The notes beneath the pieces are model-generated. The model was not told the origin of the DNA. It made no database searches and worked only from the letters and a program-made list of their open reading frames with translations. A DNA stretch of 64,000 nt, from assembly GCA_023392125.1 (NCBI GenBank), contig JAEVZS010000026.1:81716-145715 (forward strand), given 5' to 3'. Source of the stretch: Bacteroidota bacterium (lineage in GTDB: Bacteria > Bacteroidota > Bacteroidia > Cytophagales > Cytophagaceae). Below, in pieces: positions 18,496 through 27,588 of the stretch; position 1 is the first letter of the stretch, and each line of letters starts with the position of its first letter. The translations under genes and the position numbers were made by a program.

Positions 18496-19829
18496 TATGG
18501 TGTCATTAAAATATTACATTCATTATACTCTTCATCGATATGAATATAAACCTGATCTTTCGTTTTATCAAACCATTCATTCAGAGCTTTGTTCTTTTTA
18601 TGATCCAGAGCTGCGCTGTATATTTCCTGATAATCATCTTTCAGATTTGCAACATGTGGCGGCACTTTTGATTTCAGATAAAGTATGCGCATGGATTCTG
18701 TTCCATCCTCTTTTTTGAAAATCACAGGTTGTGAAATCTGGCCTACCTGCATGGTATCCATGGTAAAAAACAGTACAGGATCCAGCTCATCCACAGATAT
18801 TCTGTAGCTTCCGCCTTCGGATGTAAAGAACCCGCCATTGTTTTTGGTAGTTTTATCATCAGAAAACTTATTGGCAGCATTGGAAAAAGTAATGCTGTCT
18901 TTCACAATAAGTGTTCGAATGCTGTCAAGGAATTGCCCGGTATAGCCAAAATCCTTTTTAGAGGACTTGGGCTTAACAAGAATATGTCTGGTACTATATT
19001 CATTGGCCCGCCGGTCTATTAATTGAATAAGATGATAGCCATATTCCGATTCAACAATATCAGAAAACTCTCCGGGTTTCAGTTTCAGTGCAGCAGCTTC
19101 ATAGGGCGGCACCAGCTCTCCTTTTTTGAAATACCCCAGTTCACCGCAGCTTTTTCTGGATCCGGGATCCTCGGAATATTCTGCTGCATAGCGGCAAAAA
19201 TCCGCACTGTCCTTGATACGGTTTTTAATAGATTTGAGAAGGTCGATTGCTTCCAGTTTTTCCTTTTTTCCGACTTCGGGATCTTTAACAATCTGTCCGA
19301 TTTCTATGGATGTTGAAAAATAAGGCAAGCTATCTTCCGGTATGGAGCTAAAAAAACGCTTAACTTCTCCGGGAGTAACTTTTATTCCTGATACAATCTG
19401 TTCCTGCATTTTCTGGGTAATAAGCTGCTCTTCGAGGGAAGATCTGAGATCGTCTTTTAATTCATCAATGCTTTTTTTGTAAATGGCCTGCAACTTGTCA
19501 GCTCCTCCGGCCATACGGATAAAGTAATCCATTCGTTGCTCCAATTGAGCCTGCAGAACCTCATATTCGATTGTTACTGAATCTATTTCAGCTTTGGCCA
19601 GCATAAATTTATTGATCAGCAGTGACTCTACAATCTGACATTTCAGCTGACTTTCATCTACTTTCTGATTAGCCGGCAACTGGGACAGATATTGGATATA
19701 TGCCATATCAATTTCAGACTTCAACAGTATCTGATTGTCAACTTTGGCTACTATCTTATCAACTAACTGGGCATTAAGTACCTTTGTAAAAAGAAGGACT
19801 AAAAATATAACACTAAAAAATTTCGACAT
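18495..19829 (-). CDS. SurA-like periplasmic peptidyl-prolyl isomerase
   Basis: SurA-type chaperones escort outer-membrane proteins across the periplasm. The ATG at 19829 (MSKFFSVIFLVLL) gives a signal peptide ending near LNAQ and about 444 residues; a longer frame to 19868 adds only non-signal residues. The mature protein has a SurA N-terminal helical domain (LVDKIVAKVDNQILLKSEID) and two parvulin domains (about 160-265 and 270-380), the first with GELGYFKKGELVPPYEAA and GYHLIQL. It overlaps the upstream gene by 17 bp and moxR by one. Confidence 0.92.
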   Translation of the reverse strand: MSKFFSVIFLVLLFTKVLNAQLVDKIVAKVDNQILLKSEIDMAYIQYLSQLPANQKVDESQLKCQIVESLLINKFMLAKAEIDSVTIEYEVLQAQLEQRMDYFIRMAGGADKLQAIYKKSIDELKDDLRSSLEEQLITQKMQEQIVSGIKVTPGEVKRFFSSIPEDSLPYFSTSIEIGQIVKDPEVGKKEKLEAIDLLKSIKNRIKDSADFCRYAAEYSEDPGSRKSCGELGYFKKGELVPPYEAAALKLKPGEFSDIVESEYGYHLIQLIDRRANEYSTRHILVKPKSSKKDFGYTGQFLDSIRTLIVKDSITFSNAANKFSDDKTTKNNGGFFTSEGGSYRISVDELDPVLFFTMDTMQVGQISQPVIFKKEDGTESMRILYLKSKVPPHVANLKDDYQEIYSAALDHKKNKALNEWFDKTKDQVYIHIDEEYNECNILMTP

Positions 19830-20685
19830 CCCCGGATTCTCTAGCTTCATCGTACATTTTATTTTCAAGTTGTTTAATGGCTTTAAGCTGCTTTTGACGA
19901 ACTATTATATTACTAATATCAGATTTTATATAGTCGAGAGGAATCGCGTTTCCTTTTTCAACTTTATCGGCTATGTATACAAGATACAAATATTCACTAT
20001 CTGATTTTTCAAGAAACGTCTTCCTGGCAATACTTTTTTCCTGGCCTCTGAAAGCGCTTTCTTCATGCAGAATCTGTTCGGAAAACCAGGTATTCAGCAA
20101 GTACTTTTTAGCATATCTCACACAAAAAGATTTAACTTCCTGCTCCGATGTGCCGTTTACGATATTTTCCCGTATATTTTTTACACCGGGCGTATTGAGG
20201 GGTACTTTTATAAAAAAACCTTTATACAAAATCTCCTCACTTTCATAGTTATGTGTCTCGGAAGCATAAAAATCCAGAAGTTCTTCTTCTTCAGGAACCA
20301 GAGCAGCAAGCTCGTTGATATACGCCTCTTTGTACTTCTGGACGATCAGAAAGTTTGTATATTCTTCAACTCTTGCCTGAATTTCCGGATCATCCGGACC
20401 GATTTCAGACTGAGCCTTCTGCAGAAGCAGCTGTTTTCTCACCCAGGACTCCACATACGAAGCAATAAGCCGGGAACTATCGTTTCCGGCTCCTGTCTGA
20501 CAATAAGCAGGCAGATCATTATAATATAATACAGTCTTGTTAACCCTGGCTAAAGGTCTGTTGCTGTTTTCCGTATAGTCATCTTCCTTTTTGAGAAAAT
20601 TGCAGGAAGCAACGGCAGCAAGAAGCAGCAGAGCTACAAGCCGGAGAGTAAACCCGGATATATTACTTTTTAACAAACTTATCAA
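19813..20685 (-). CDS. SurA-N-like periplasmic lipoprotein
   Basis: The 290-residue protein has a lipoprotein leader with lipobox VASC (Cys28). The rest resembles a chaperone domain of the SurA/PrsA type: long helices with WVRKQLLLQKA and a hinge, but no complete parvulin domain, so isomerase activity is doubtful. It starts inside the end of the 763-codon PPIase frame (23-bp overlap) and ends inside the SurA-like gene, so the three products are likely made together. A role as a non-catalytic outer-membrane-protein chaperone is an inference from context. Confidence 0.8.
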   Translation of the reverse strand: MISLLKSNISGFTLRLVALLLLAAVASCNFLKKEDDYTENSNRPLARVNKTVLYYNDLPAYCQTGAGNDSSRLIASYVESWVRKQLLLQKAQSEIGPDDPEIQARVEEYTNFLIVQKYKEAYINELAALVPEEEELLDFYASETHNYESEEILYKGFFIKVPLNTPGVKNIRENIVNGTSEQEVKSFCVRYAKKYLLNTWFSEQILHEESAFRGQEKSIARKTFLEKSDSEYLYLVYIADKVEKGNAIPLDYIKSDISNIIVRQKQLKAIKQLENKMYDEARESGDVEIF

Positions 20686-22936
20686 TCGACTTTTGGTCTA
20701 TTTCTACTGCATATTTGGTTTTCAGCTCCCTGATCCATTCTTTTTCCAGATGCTCCTGATAATCCGATATCACAATTCCTCTGGTTTCATCAAGCAACTT
20801 AGCTCGCGGGGCTTCTACCTCTTTGATTACAACAAGATAATAACGTCCGTCTTTTTTCAGTGAATAAGATCCATTATCCCATTTTACCAAATCAAGTATT
20901 TCATTTTCTCCTTTCTGGAAAAATCCCTCAGAAACCTGAAGTGTCAACGGCGCATCTTTGTTAAACGATTTTTCCAGAGCTTTTGCGGACATTGACATCA
21001 GCTCAAAAGAGACTTTTCTGTCTGCATTGGTTTCTTTGCCTTTGGAAACCGGCTTGGTAATATTTCCAAACACAATTTTAACAGAATCAATATCCTTTTC
21101 TTTCAGATATTGACGAACCCTGGCCATTCTTTTGCTTACGAGATCCAGGCTTTCTTTTTGTGAGGCATTACCGGAAAGCTTCACGACAAGGTCTTTTTTG
21201 GATTTCAGGTACGGAACCAGCTTAGCCAGCCTTACCAGATTCTCCCCGGACAGACTATCAGAATTTTCTTCAAACTGAAGTGCCTCCGGCTCGGGTTCGT
21301 ATGCAGGATAGAGATTATTCTTTACCAGTTCCTGAATTTTTGCAAACGATACACTATCCGCGACATTGAATACAATTGCGTTCGCTCTTTCCTTCCACTG
21401 ATAGTTTTGTCTGTTTTGTTCAAAAAAGCTTCTAAGTCCTGCAGTATCCTTGATTGCTTTGGACCATACTCTTTCATCCATCAGCTGAAACAGCAGAATT
21501 CCATCTCTGTACTCTTTTACGAGCATTCTGTAATCTTCATGCTTGTCCGCCAGATGGTCTTCTTCATAGGCTATAACCGACTCATTTTTGTATATGGTAT
21601 ACATATTCTGCATATGGGCCTTTGGTGAGCTGCCGGCCGATCCTTTTTGCGTTGCTGCAAAGTTTACAAAGTCAGCCTGAGAGTATTTCCTGTTACCAAT
21701 GGTAAATAAAATATTCTTTGTGTCTGACAGAGTCGTATTGCCAACCCAGCCACCTTCTGCAAAAGAAGAATCGGCAAGTGCCAGCATTTTTTCTACAGCA
21801 CCGGTATTCTCCTTAAACTTGTTTTCAGCCATAAGACGGGATACCAGTTTCTTTTTATTTGTTTCAGAACGGTCTCTGGCTACTTTTGAACGAATCCCAG
21901 CCTCCAGAGACTCAAAATCCTCCAGTCCTTTTCTTTCAAGAAGCTTTATTATATGCCAGCCATAAGGTGTCTGTACAGGATCAGTAATTGCTCCCGGCTC
22001 ATTTAGAGCAAAGGCTGCTTCTTCAAAGCTAGGGATCATTCTTCCGGTTCCGAACCACTGCAGCTCTCCGCCTTTATCCCGGCTGTTTACATCATCAGAA
22101 AATTGTTTTACCAGAGCATCCCAGTTTTCACCTGCCCTGATCTTATTATAAAGCTCTGTTATCTTTTCTTTAGCTGCCTGAAGATCGCTTTCCGGCATTC
22201 CTTCAGCAGCTCTGACCATAAGATGGGCAACTCTGACCTGCCCCTGAGAAGGGCGACGGTCATGCACCTGCAGGATATGATATCCGAAACGGGTACGTAC
22301 AGGCTCGGATACACCTCCTTTTGGTGTGGCATAGGCAGCATCTTCAAACGGATAAACCATCTGAAGCGCAGTAAAATACCCAAGATGCCCCGCATTACTT
22401 TTTGCAGAAGGGTCTTCAGACAATTCACTGGCAAGTTTGGCAAAGTCTTCACCTTTTACCACTCTTGAGCGGATCCCGCTGATTTTTTGCAAGGCTGCCA
22501 GTGTATCCTCAGGTGCAGCGTCCGGCTTTACGGTGATAAGTATGTGCGAAGCGCTTACCTCTTCTTTCAGGCGCTCATACGCTTGTTTTGTATATTCATC
22601 TACCAGCTGTTTTTCATTGAAATAAGGCTGGGCAAGTTGTTTCTTATATCCATCCAGCTCCTGTCTGAAAGCAGAAAGCGTATCAAGACCAAGCGCTTCC
22701 GCTTCTTTAACCTTCAGTCTGAAATTAGTGTACAGGCGCAAATATTCATCGACACTCTCTCTGGAGTATGCATTCGCAGAGTTCGAATTATTTTTGTTAT
22801 ACACATAATTAAACTCATTGGCGTAAATCGGATCGCTCCCGACTCTTCCAATTACATCAGAAGTTGTCTTGGTAGACGTGCAGCTCCATAATCCTGTTAA
22901 TAGCAGAGAACCGGCTAAAATTGAAATCTTTTTCAT
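20663..22936 (-). CDS. Double-parvulin lipoprotein with OmpA-like region
   Basis: The ATG at 22936 (MKKISILAGS) gives a 757-residue lipoprotein (lipobox LWSC, Cys19). Residues about 127-225 and 233-334 are parvulin domains (SASHILI...GYHILQV and VAHLMVR...GWHIIKL). Residues about 552-647 look like an OmpA C-terminal domain: LQFEENSDSL, then VKLSGNAS in place of GHTD, KRMARVRQYL, and NADRKVSFEL near the NRRV position. The conserved Arg of the peptidoglycan-binding loop is kept but the Asp is not. The gene heads the chaperone-moxR operon. A PpiD/SurA-like role for outer-membrane proteins is likely. Confidence 0.9.
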   Translation of the reverse strand: MKKISILAGSLLLTGLWSCTSTKTTSDVIGRVGSDPIYANEFNYVYNKNNSNSANAYSRESVDEYLRLYTNFRLKVKEAEALGLDTLSAFRQELDGYKKQLAQPYFNEKQLVDEYTKQAYERLKEEVSASHILITVKPDAAPEDTLAALQKISGIRSRVVKGEDFAKLASELSEDPSAKSNAGHLGYFTALQMVYPFEDAAYATPKGGVSEPVRTRFGYHILQVHDRRPSQGQVRVAHLMVRAAEGMPESDLQAAKEKITELYNKIRAGENWDALVKQFSDDVNSRDKGGELQWFGTGRMIPSFEEAAFALNEPGAITDPVQTPYGWHIIKLLERKGLEDFESLEAGIRSKVARDRSETNKKKLVSRLMAENKFKENTGAVEKMLALADSSFAEGGWVGNTTLSDTKNILFTIGNRKYSQADFVNFAATQKGSAGSSPKAHMQNMYTIYKNESVIAYEEDHLADKHEDYRMLVKEYRDGILLFQLMDERVWSKAIKDTAGLRSFFEQNRQNYQWKERANAIVFNVADSVSFAKIQELVKNNLYPAYEPEPEALQFEENSDSLSGENLVRLAKLVPYLKSKKDLVVKLSGNASQKESLDLVSKRMARVRQYLKEKDIDSVKIVFGNITKPVSKGKETNADRKVSFELMSMSAKALEKSFNKDAPLTLQVSEGFFQKGENEILDLVKWDNGSYSLKKDGRYYLVVIKEVEAPRAKLLDETRGIVISDYQEHLEKEWIRELKTKYAVEIDQKSIDKFVKK

Positions 22937-23049
22937 AATTTCATTAAAAAACAATGTTGATTCATTACAAACCGCAATTTTAACGAAAAAATCCGAGGCA
23001 GATTATAATTCGGGGAAATTTAAAAGAAAAAAACGCGGGATAACGGAAA

Positions 23050-23457
23050 TCAGATTTTCTTATACAGACGATAAACTGTCTTGTTATTCTCATTCCGGAG
23101 CTCTATTGAGTCCATGATTCGTCTGACAAGCATAAGGCCAAGACCGCCTTTTCGTTTTTCGTTGACAATGGTCGAGATATCCGGCTCGGCAATAGAAGAA
23201 GGGTCAAAAGGCTTGCCGGTATCAAGCACCTCAAACAAAAAAGCATCCTTAAGAGCCTGGAAACGGATTTCCAGCTCCTTGGTAGCATCCTTACCATGCG
23301 AATGAATGATAAGATTGGCACAGATTTCATCAACAGCGAGGATCATAAGGCCTGCCTGTTCTTCCGAAACGGCACAGGCCTTCAGCTCGCGGTCGAGAAA
23401 ATCCCTGACTTCTTTCAGCTTATCAATATTACACTCTATTTTCAGGCTTTTGTTCAT
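23050..23457 (-). CDS. RsbW/SpoIIAB-like HATPase kinase
   Basis: This small GHKL-type protein is of the anti-sigma kinase class. From the ATG at 23457 (MNKSLKIECNIDKL) it has 135 residues, with an N-box-like VDEICANLIIHSHG (about 52-65), the D-box GKPFDPS and a glycine-rich KGGLGLMLVRRIMD. Such proteins phosphorylate a STAS partner and may hold a sigma factor. Its gene overlaps the STAS gene by 29 bp, which makes them a pair. No sigma factor gene is adjacent. The 92 bp between this gene and the PPIase operon hold no recognisable gene. Confidence 0.9.
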   Translation of the reverse strand: MNKSLKIECNIDKLKEVRDFLDRELKACAVSEEQAGLMILAVDEICANLIIHSHGKDATKELEIRFQALKDAFLFEVLDTGKPFDPSSIAEPDISTIVNEKRKGGLGLMLVRRIMDSIELRNENNKTVYRLYKKI

Positions 23458-23788
23458 TAGCGTTCGCTTTTGCCGCTTCTTTGCTATCAACAATTTTTAT
23501 TAGTTCATCAAGTCCCAGAATCTGAAATACTTTCCTGACTTTTGCATTGAGATCAAACAGTACCAGAGCTATCTGCTTTGTCTCAAACTCCTGCAGATAT
23601 GACATAAAAACGCCTAATCCCGCAGAAGATATATAATTCAGATCTTTACAATCCACTAATATTTTTTTCTCATCGTTTGCTACAGCAATTGCTATAGCTT
23701 TGTCCAGCTGAATACAGGAACTGGCATCCAGGTCTCCTGAGAGTTCCATAAAATAATATTCAGTCTCATGGTACGTATTAAGTTCCAT
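23429..23788 (-). CDS. STAS-domain anti-anti-sigma-like protein
   Basis: The 119-residue protein has the SpoIIAA/RsbV fold: MELSGDLDASSCIQLDKAI, DCKDLNYISSAGLGVF (residues 46-61) and the GLDELIKIV helix. The SSAGLG loop holds the Ser that the cognate kinase would phosphorylate. A polar C-terminal tail of about 15 residues follows. It is the first gene of the pair with the HATPase kinase, and the neighbouring SpoIIE-type phosphatase gene upstream would dephosphorylate it. Together they form a partner-switching triad. Confidence 0.92.
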   Translation of the reverse strand: MELNTYHETEYYFMELSGDLDASSCIQLDKAIAIAVANDEKKILVDCKDLNYISSAGLGVFMSYLQEFETKQIALVLFDLNAKVRKVFQILGLDELIKIVDSKEAAKANANEQKPENRV

Positions 23789-23932
23789 TGGGTTTGGGTT
23801 TAAAATAAATAATAGTTAAGAAATTGCTAAATATCGGAAAAGTATAAAAAGATCAAATTATTTTTATAATTGTTTTTTTAAAATTTTCATGCATTCAACA
23901 AACCTGATCTCAGAGGATCAATAATCAACCGG

Positions 23933-25987
23933 CTAAACAAACTTTATAATTAAAAAAGTATAATCATCATTTAGTTCATTCTTACCGGTAAAGTTGTACA
24001 AATCGTCCACCAGCTTTCCACTAATCTGCTTGGAATTTAATCGTACATTTTCCACAATCACCGACCTCAGCCGCTGTGAACCATACTCTTCTCCGTCTTC
24101 ATTTTTAGCTTCGATAATACCATCGGTATACAAAACAAGCACATCACCTCGCTCATACCCCAGCTCTGCTTCTTCTATGTGCCGGCCATATTCCCCGCTT
24201 CTTAAAAGCCCGAGTCCGAGCCCGCGGTTTTCAAAATACCGGGCTTCTCCGCTCGCAGCATTGAAAAAAAGCGGCGGACAATGACCTGCCCGGGCATACT
24301 TTATTTTTTTCTGGCAAACATCAATATAGAAAAGTGTGGAAGTTATAAAAGTAGCCTTTTCCAGACACCGGCTCAGCGCACTGTTTGCAAGCTTCATAAA
24401 CTCATTACTGCTTACCTCCAACTGTACAAGACTATGGAAAACTCCTTTCATCAGAGCCATATTAAATGCCGCACTTGTACCACTGCCGGATACATCGCCT
24501 ATAATCAGAGCAAGCTTCTCTTTATCAAATTCGAAATAATCAAAATAATCACCGCCGATCTGATCGGCTGATTTTGAAAAAGAGCTAATTTCCAGATGAA
24601 TATTGACCAGCATACTGGCAGGGAGCAGACTTTGCTGCACTTTTTTCGCAATCGCAAGCTCCTCCTTGTACCGCTCATTTTCGACCGCCTCCGAAATAAG
24701 CCGAAAGTTTTTTAATGCGATGCTGGCCTGAGTTGCAAAGGTGAAGATGATATCCATCATCTCTTTATCAAAACCGTCCAAAAGATTCTTGAGCAATACA
24801 AGATTACCCATCTTATAGTTGTGTGATGACAACGGAATAAGTAACAGAGATTCGACCGGCAGGTTTTTTATTTTCCCGCTTTCGGGATAGCTTTTCAGAT
24901 CTTTTATATAATGAGGCTCATTGTCAATGAGTATCTTGTTTTTTCTGAGTATTTTTTTTATTTCAAACACATCGATCTCACTGATGCCTTTTGTCAGAAA
25001 AGCTGTATAATTCCCGTTTTCATCCATTATTTCAAGCCAGGCCGAATCCGCCATGACAATATCCATGCTGCTTTCAAAAAGCGTATTGTATACCTCCTCT
25101 TCCTTGGTCCCCATCTGAATAGACTGGCTTAAGCGCTGAAAGATCATCACTTCACCAAATTTCTGCTCAAAAACAGATGAGGTCGGAAGGTTGAAGAACA
25201 AGACAAGCAGAGAAATAAATGAATTGAGGCAAAGAAAGCCAAACATCGCCAGTACAAATGTATTGTTCAAAAGATCAATAACCAGAATCTGCGTATGATG
25301 CTGCTCATAAATCTGCTGAATAAATGTAATGCTGATCAGAATAATAAGGGTAATCAGTAAAATGCTTTGCCATTTCTGATTGTAATTCAGAAATGCAACC
25401 CACTTAAGATTGAAGGAAAGAATAAGAGCAAATACCACCAGAGGAAAAGAAATAATCAGGAATGGTGTGCTGGTCAGCTCGAGAGCAAAAAAGTTTGTAA
25501 GAATCGACAGCAGAACCAGAATCTCGAAAATATACCAGGCCTGATGCGTAATCTCGGATTTCTGATACAGATTCATCCGCTTCCAGACATAAAACCCGTT
25601 GGCAATAAAAACAATGATCAATCCTATATTGATATGATAAAGCACATTGACCAGATAAATATTGTCCGAAAGTGAGGTTTCATTGATCAGGTAAAGAAAG
25701 AACTTTATAAAAAGGGAAAAGAAAATGGTAAATGCCCCTATTATAAATACCTGCCACAGCTGCTCGAGAAAATTTCTGTTTTTGCTTCTTTCTGTATTCA
25801 GCTTGAAGCTTAAAAAGGTGAACAGGAAAAACAATGATAAAAGCAGGTAAACAAAAAAGTCATTAACAATAAAGCCTTTACCATTTATAACCGCATAAAT
25901 GGTATATAAGTCAATTGCAAGCAAAAAGACCCAGCATAAAATGCTGAGTCCTATGTAAATATTGAAGTATTTTTTCAGATATGCCAT
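23933..25987 (-). CDS. Membrane GAF-SpoIIE (PP2C-type) serine phosphatase
   Basis: The 684-residue protein has about eight N-terminal membrane helices (residues 10-265), a GAF-like sensor domain (about 285-430), a helical linker with VQQSLLPASM, and a PP2C/SpoIIE phosphatase domain (about 465-684). The phosphatase motifs QIGGDYFDYFEF, LIIGDVSGSGTSAA, LYTDGIIEA and a final DDYTFLIIK hold the metal-binding Asp residues. It is a probable signal-sensing phosphatase for the STAS protein encoded downstream (144-bp gap). It starts 5 bp after guaB, so it is likely co-transcribed with it. Confidence 0.93.
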   Translation of the reverse strand: MAYLKKYFNIYIGLSILCWVFLLAIDLYTIYAVINGKGFIVNDFFVYLLLSLFFLFTFLSFKLNTERSKNRNFLEQLWQVFIIGAFTIFFSLFIKFFLYLINETSLSDNIYLVNVLYHINIGLIIVFIANGFYVWKRMNLYQKSEITHQAWYIFEILVLLSILTNFFALELTSTPFLIISFPLVVFALILSFNLKWVAFLNYNQKWQSILLITLIILISITFIQQIYEQHHTQILVIDLLNNTFVLAMFGFLCLNSFISLLVLFFNLPTSSVFEQKFGEVMIFQRLSQSIQMGTKEEEVYNTLFESSMDIVMADSAWLEIMDENGNYTAFLTKGISEIDVFEIKKILRKNKILIDNEPHYIKDLKSYPESGKIKNLPVESLLLIPLSSHNYKMGNLVLLKNLLDGFDKEMMDIIFTFATQASIALKNFRLISEAVENERYKEELAIAKKVQQSLLPASMLVNIHLEISSFSKSADQIGGDYFDYFEFDKEKLALIIGDVSGSGTSAAFNMALMKGVFHSLVQLEVSSNEFMKLANSALSRCLEKATFITSTLFYIDVCQKKIKYARAGHCPPLFFNAASGEARYFENRGLGLGLLRSGEYGRHIEEAELGYERGDVLVLYTDGIIEAKNEDGEEYGSQRLRSVIVENVRLNSKQISGKLVDDLYNFTGKNELNDDYTFLIIKFV

Positions 25988-25992
25988 ACTCC

Positions 25993-27474
25993 TTACCGGC
26001 TATAGTTTGGAGCTTCTCTGGTTATTGCCACATCATGGGGATGACTTTCGCGGACTCCCGCAGAAGTAATCTGTACAAACTTAGCCTTTTGCATTTCCGG
26101 GATGTCATGCGCGCCGCAATAGCCCATACCGGCTTTCAAACCGCCAACCAGCTGATAAATAACTTCTGCGACCTTGCCTTTGAAAGGAACTCTTCCGACA
26201 ATACCTTCCGGAACAAGCTTTTTGATATCGTCTTCCGCATCCTGAAAATAACGGTCTTTTGAACCTTCTTCCATGGCTTCCAGAGACCCCATGCCACGAT
26301 ACGATTTGAACTTTCTTCCTTCGTATATGATCACTTCTCCAGGCGCTTCTTCTGTACCGGCAAGCAGTGAGCCGACCATTATTGAATCCGCACCCGCTGC
26401 AATAGCTTTGGCAATGTCACCCGAAAAACGAATACCGCCGTCTGCAATTACAGGTACTCCCAGAGATTTTAATGCCTTGGCAGCTTCATAAACAGCGGTA
26501 AGCTGAGGCATGCCAACACCGGCTATAACCCTTGTCGTACATATGCTTCCCGGACCAATACCTACTTTGACCGCATCGGCTCCGGCCTCGGCCAGCGCCA
26601 CTGCTCCTTCTGCTGTAGCGATATTTCCGGCTATGATCTGAAGATCCGGAAATTTATCTTTTACTTTTCGTACTGTATCGATCACTCCTTTGGAGTGCCC
26701 ATGAGCCGTATCAATGCTAACCACATCTACTCCTGCTTTTACCAGAGCTTCTACCCGCTCAAGAATATCGGCTGTAACCCCGACTGCCGCTCCTACCCGC
26801 AACCGGCCAAATTCATCCTTGCATGCTTCGGGTCTGTCCTTTCTCTTCAGAATATCTTTGTAGGTTATCAAACCTTTCAGATTTCCTGCTTCATCTACGA
26901 TCGGAAGCTTTTCTATTTTATGCTGCTGAAGAATTTCTTCGGCTTTGGCGAGATCAATACCGACATTGGCCGTGATCAGATTCTCACGGGTCATTATCTC
27001 TGTGATTTTCCGGGATGTATTCTTTTCAAATCGGATATCCCGGTTTGTAATAATACCTACAAGCTTGCCGGCTTTATCCACCACAGGAATCCCACCGATT
27101 TTATGATCTTTCATGATAGCCAGGGCGTCCTGCAATACAGAGCTCTCATCCAGCGTAATAGGATCCAGGATCATTCCGCTCTCAGACCGCTTTACTCTTT
27201 TCACCTGATCTGCCTGCGCCGCAATACTCATGTTTTTATGAATAATACCAATTCCTCCGAGGTGAGCCATGGAGATTGCCAGTTCGTATTCCGAAACCGT
27301 ATCCATTGCAGCTGATACAAGAGGAATGTTCAGTGTTATTTTTTTGGTGAGTCTGGTCTGCGTGTTGGTATTTCTTGGCAGAACTTCTGAATAGGCCGGA
27401 AGCAACAATACATCGTCGTATGTCAAGGCCAAAGCGAAAAACTTGGAAGCGTCCTGAGTTAGAGACATTTGCAA
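25993..27474 (-). CDS. guaB: IMP dehydrogenase
   Basis: GuaB oxidises IMP to XMP, the committed step to GMP. The 493 residues contain the beta/alpha barrel split by two CBS domains (about 100-210, a regulatory module that binds adenine and guanine nucleotides), the catalytic loop GPGSICTTR (Cys312) and the flap YRGMGSLEAM. Length and motifs are normal. The ATG at 27474 or the one two codons later (27468) could be used. It is followed after 5 bp by the SpoIIE-type phosphatase gene. Confidence 0.98.
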   Translation of the reverse strand: MQMSLTQDASKFFALALTYDDVLLLPAYSEVLPRNTNTQTRLTKKITLNIPLVSAAMDTVSEYELAISMAHLGGIGIIHKNMSIAAQADQVKRVKRSESGMILDPITLDESSVLQDALAIMKDHKIGGIPVVDKAGKLVGIITNRDIRFEKNTSRKITEIMTRENLITANVGIDLAKAEEILQQHKIEKLPIVDEAGNLKGLITYKDILKRKDRPEACKDEFGRLRVGAAVGVTADILERVEALVKAGVDVVSIDTAHGHSKGVIDTVRKVKDKFPDLQIIAGNIATAEGAVALAEAGADAVKVGIGPGSICTTRVIAGVGMPQLTAVYEAAKALKSLGVPVIADGGIRFSGDIAKAIAAGADSIMVGSLLAGTEEAPGEVIIYEGRKFKSYRGMGSLEAMEEGSKDRYFQDAEDDIKKLVPEGIVGRVPFKGKVAEVIYQLVGGLKAGMGYCGAHDIPEMQKAKFVQITSAGVRESHPHDVAITREAPNYSR

Positions 27475-27501
27475 ATACGTTTAAGTCTGTTATTTGCGGG
27501 G

Positions 27502-27509
27502 CAAAATTA
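27502..27509 (-). promoter_or_regulatory. Candidate guaB promoter -7 box
   Basis: The minus strand reads TAATTTTG at 27509-27502, an exact match to the Bacteroidota -7 consensus TAnnTTTG. About 19 bases upstream there is a T-rich -33 region (TGTTTTTAA) without a clear TTG. Transcription would start near 27496, leaving a leader of about 22-28 bases before guaB. Confidence 0.5.
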
Positions 27510-27588
27510 GGGAGTATTTATGAGATTAAAAACAGATTTGCGAATTAAAGTTTTTCTACGTCACTTTTTTCTTATCTGCTATGGCTCT

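Noticed and set aside
26695..27315. Plus-strand frame of 206 codons over guaB
   Set aside because: Antisense to the CBS and barrel part of IMP dehydrogenase; Cys- and His-rich chance protein.
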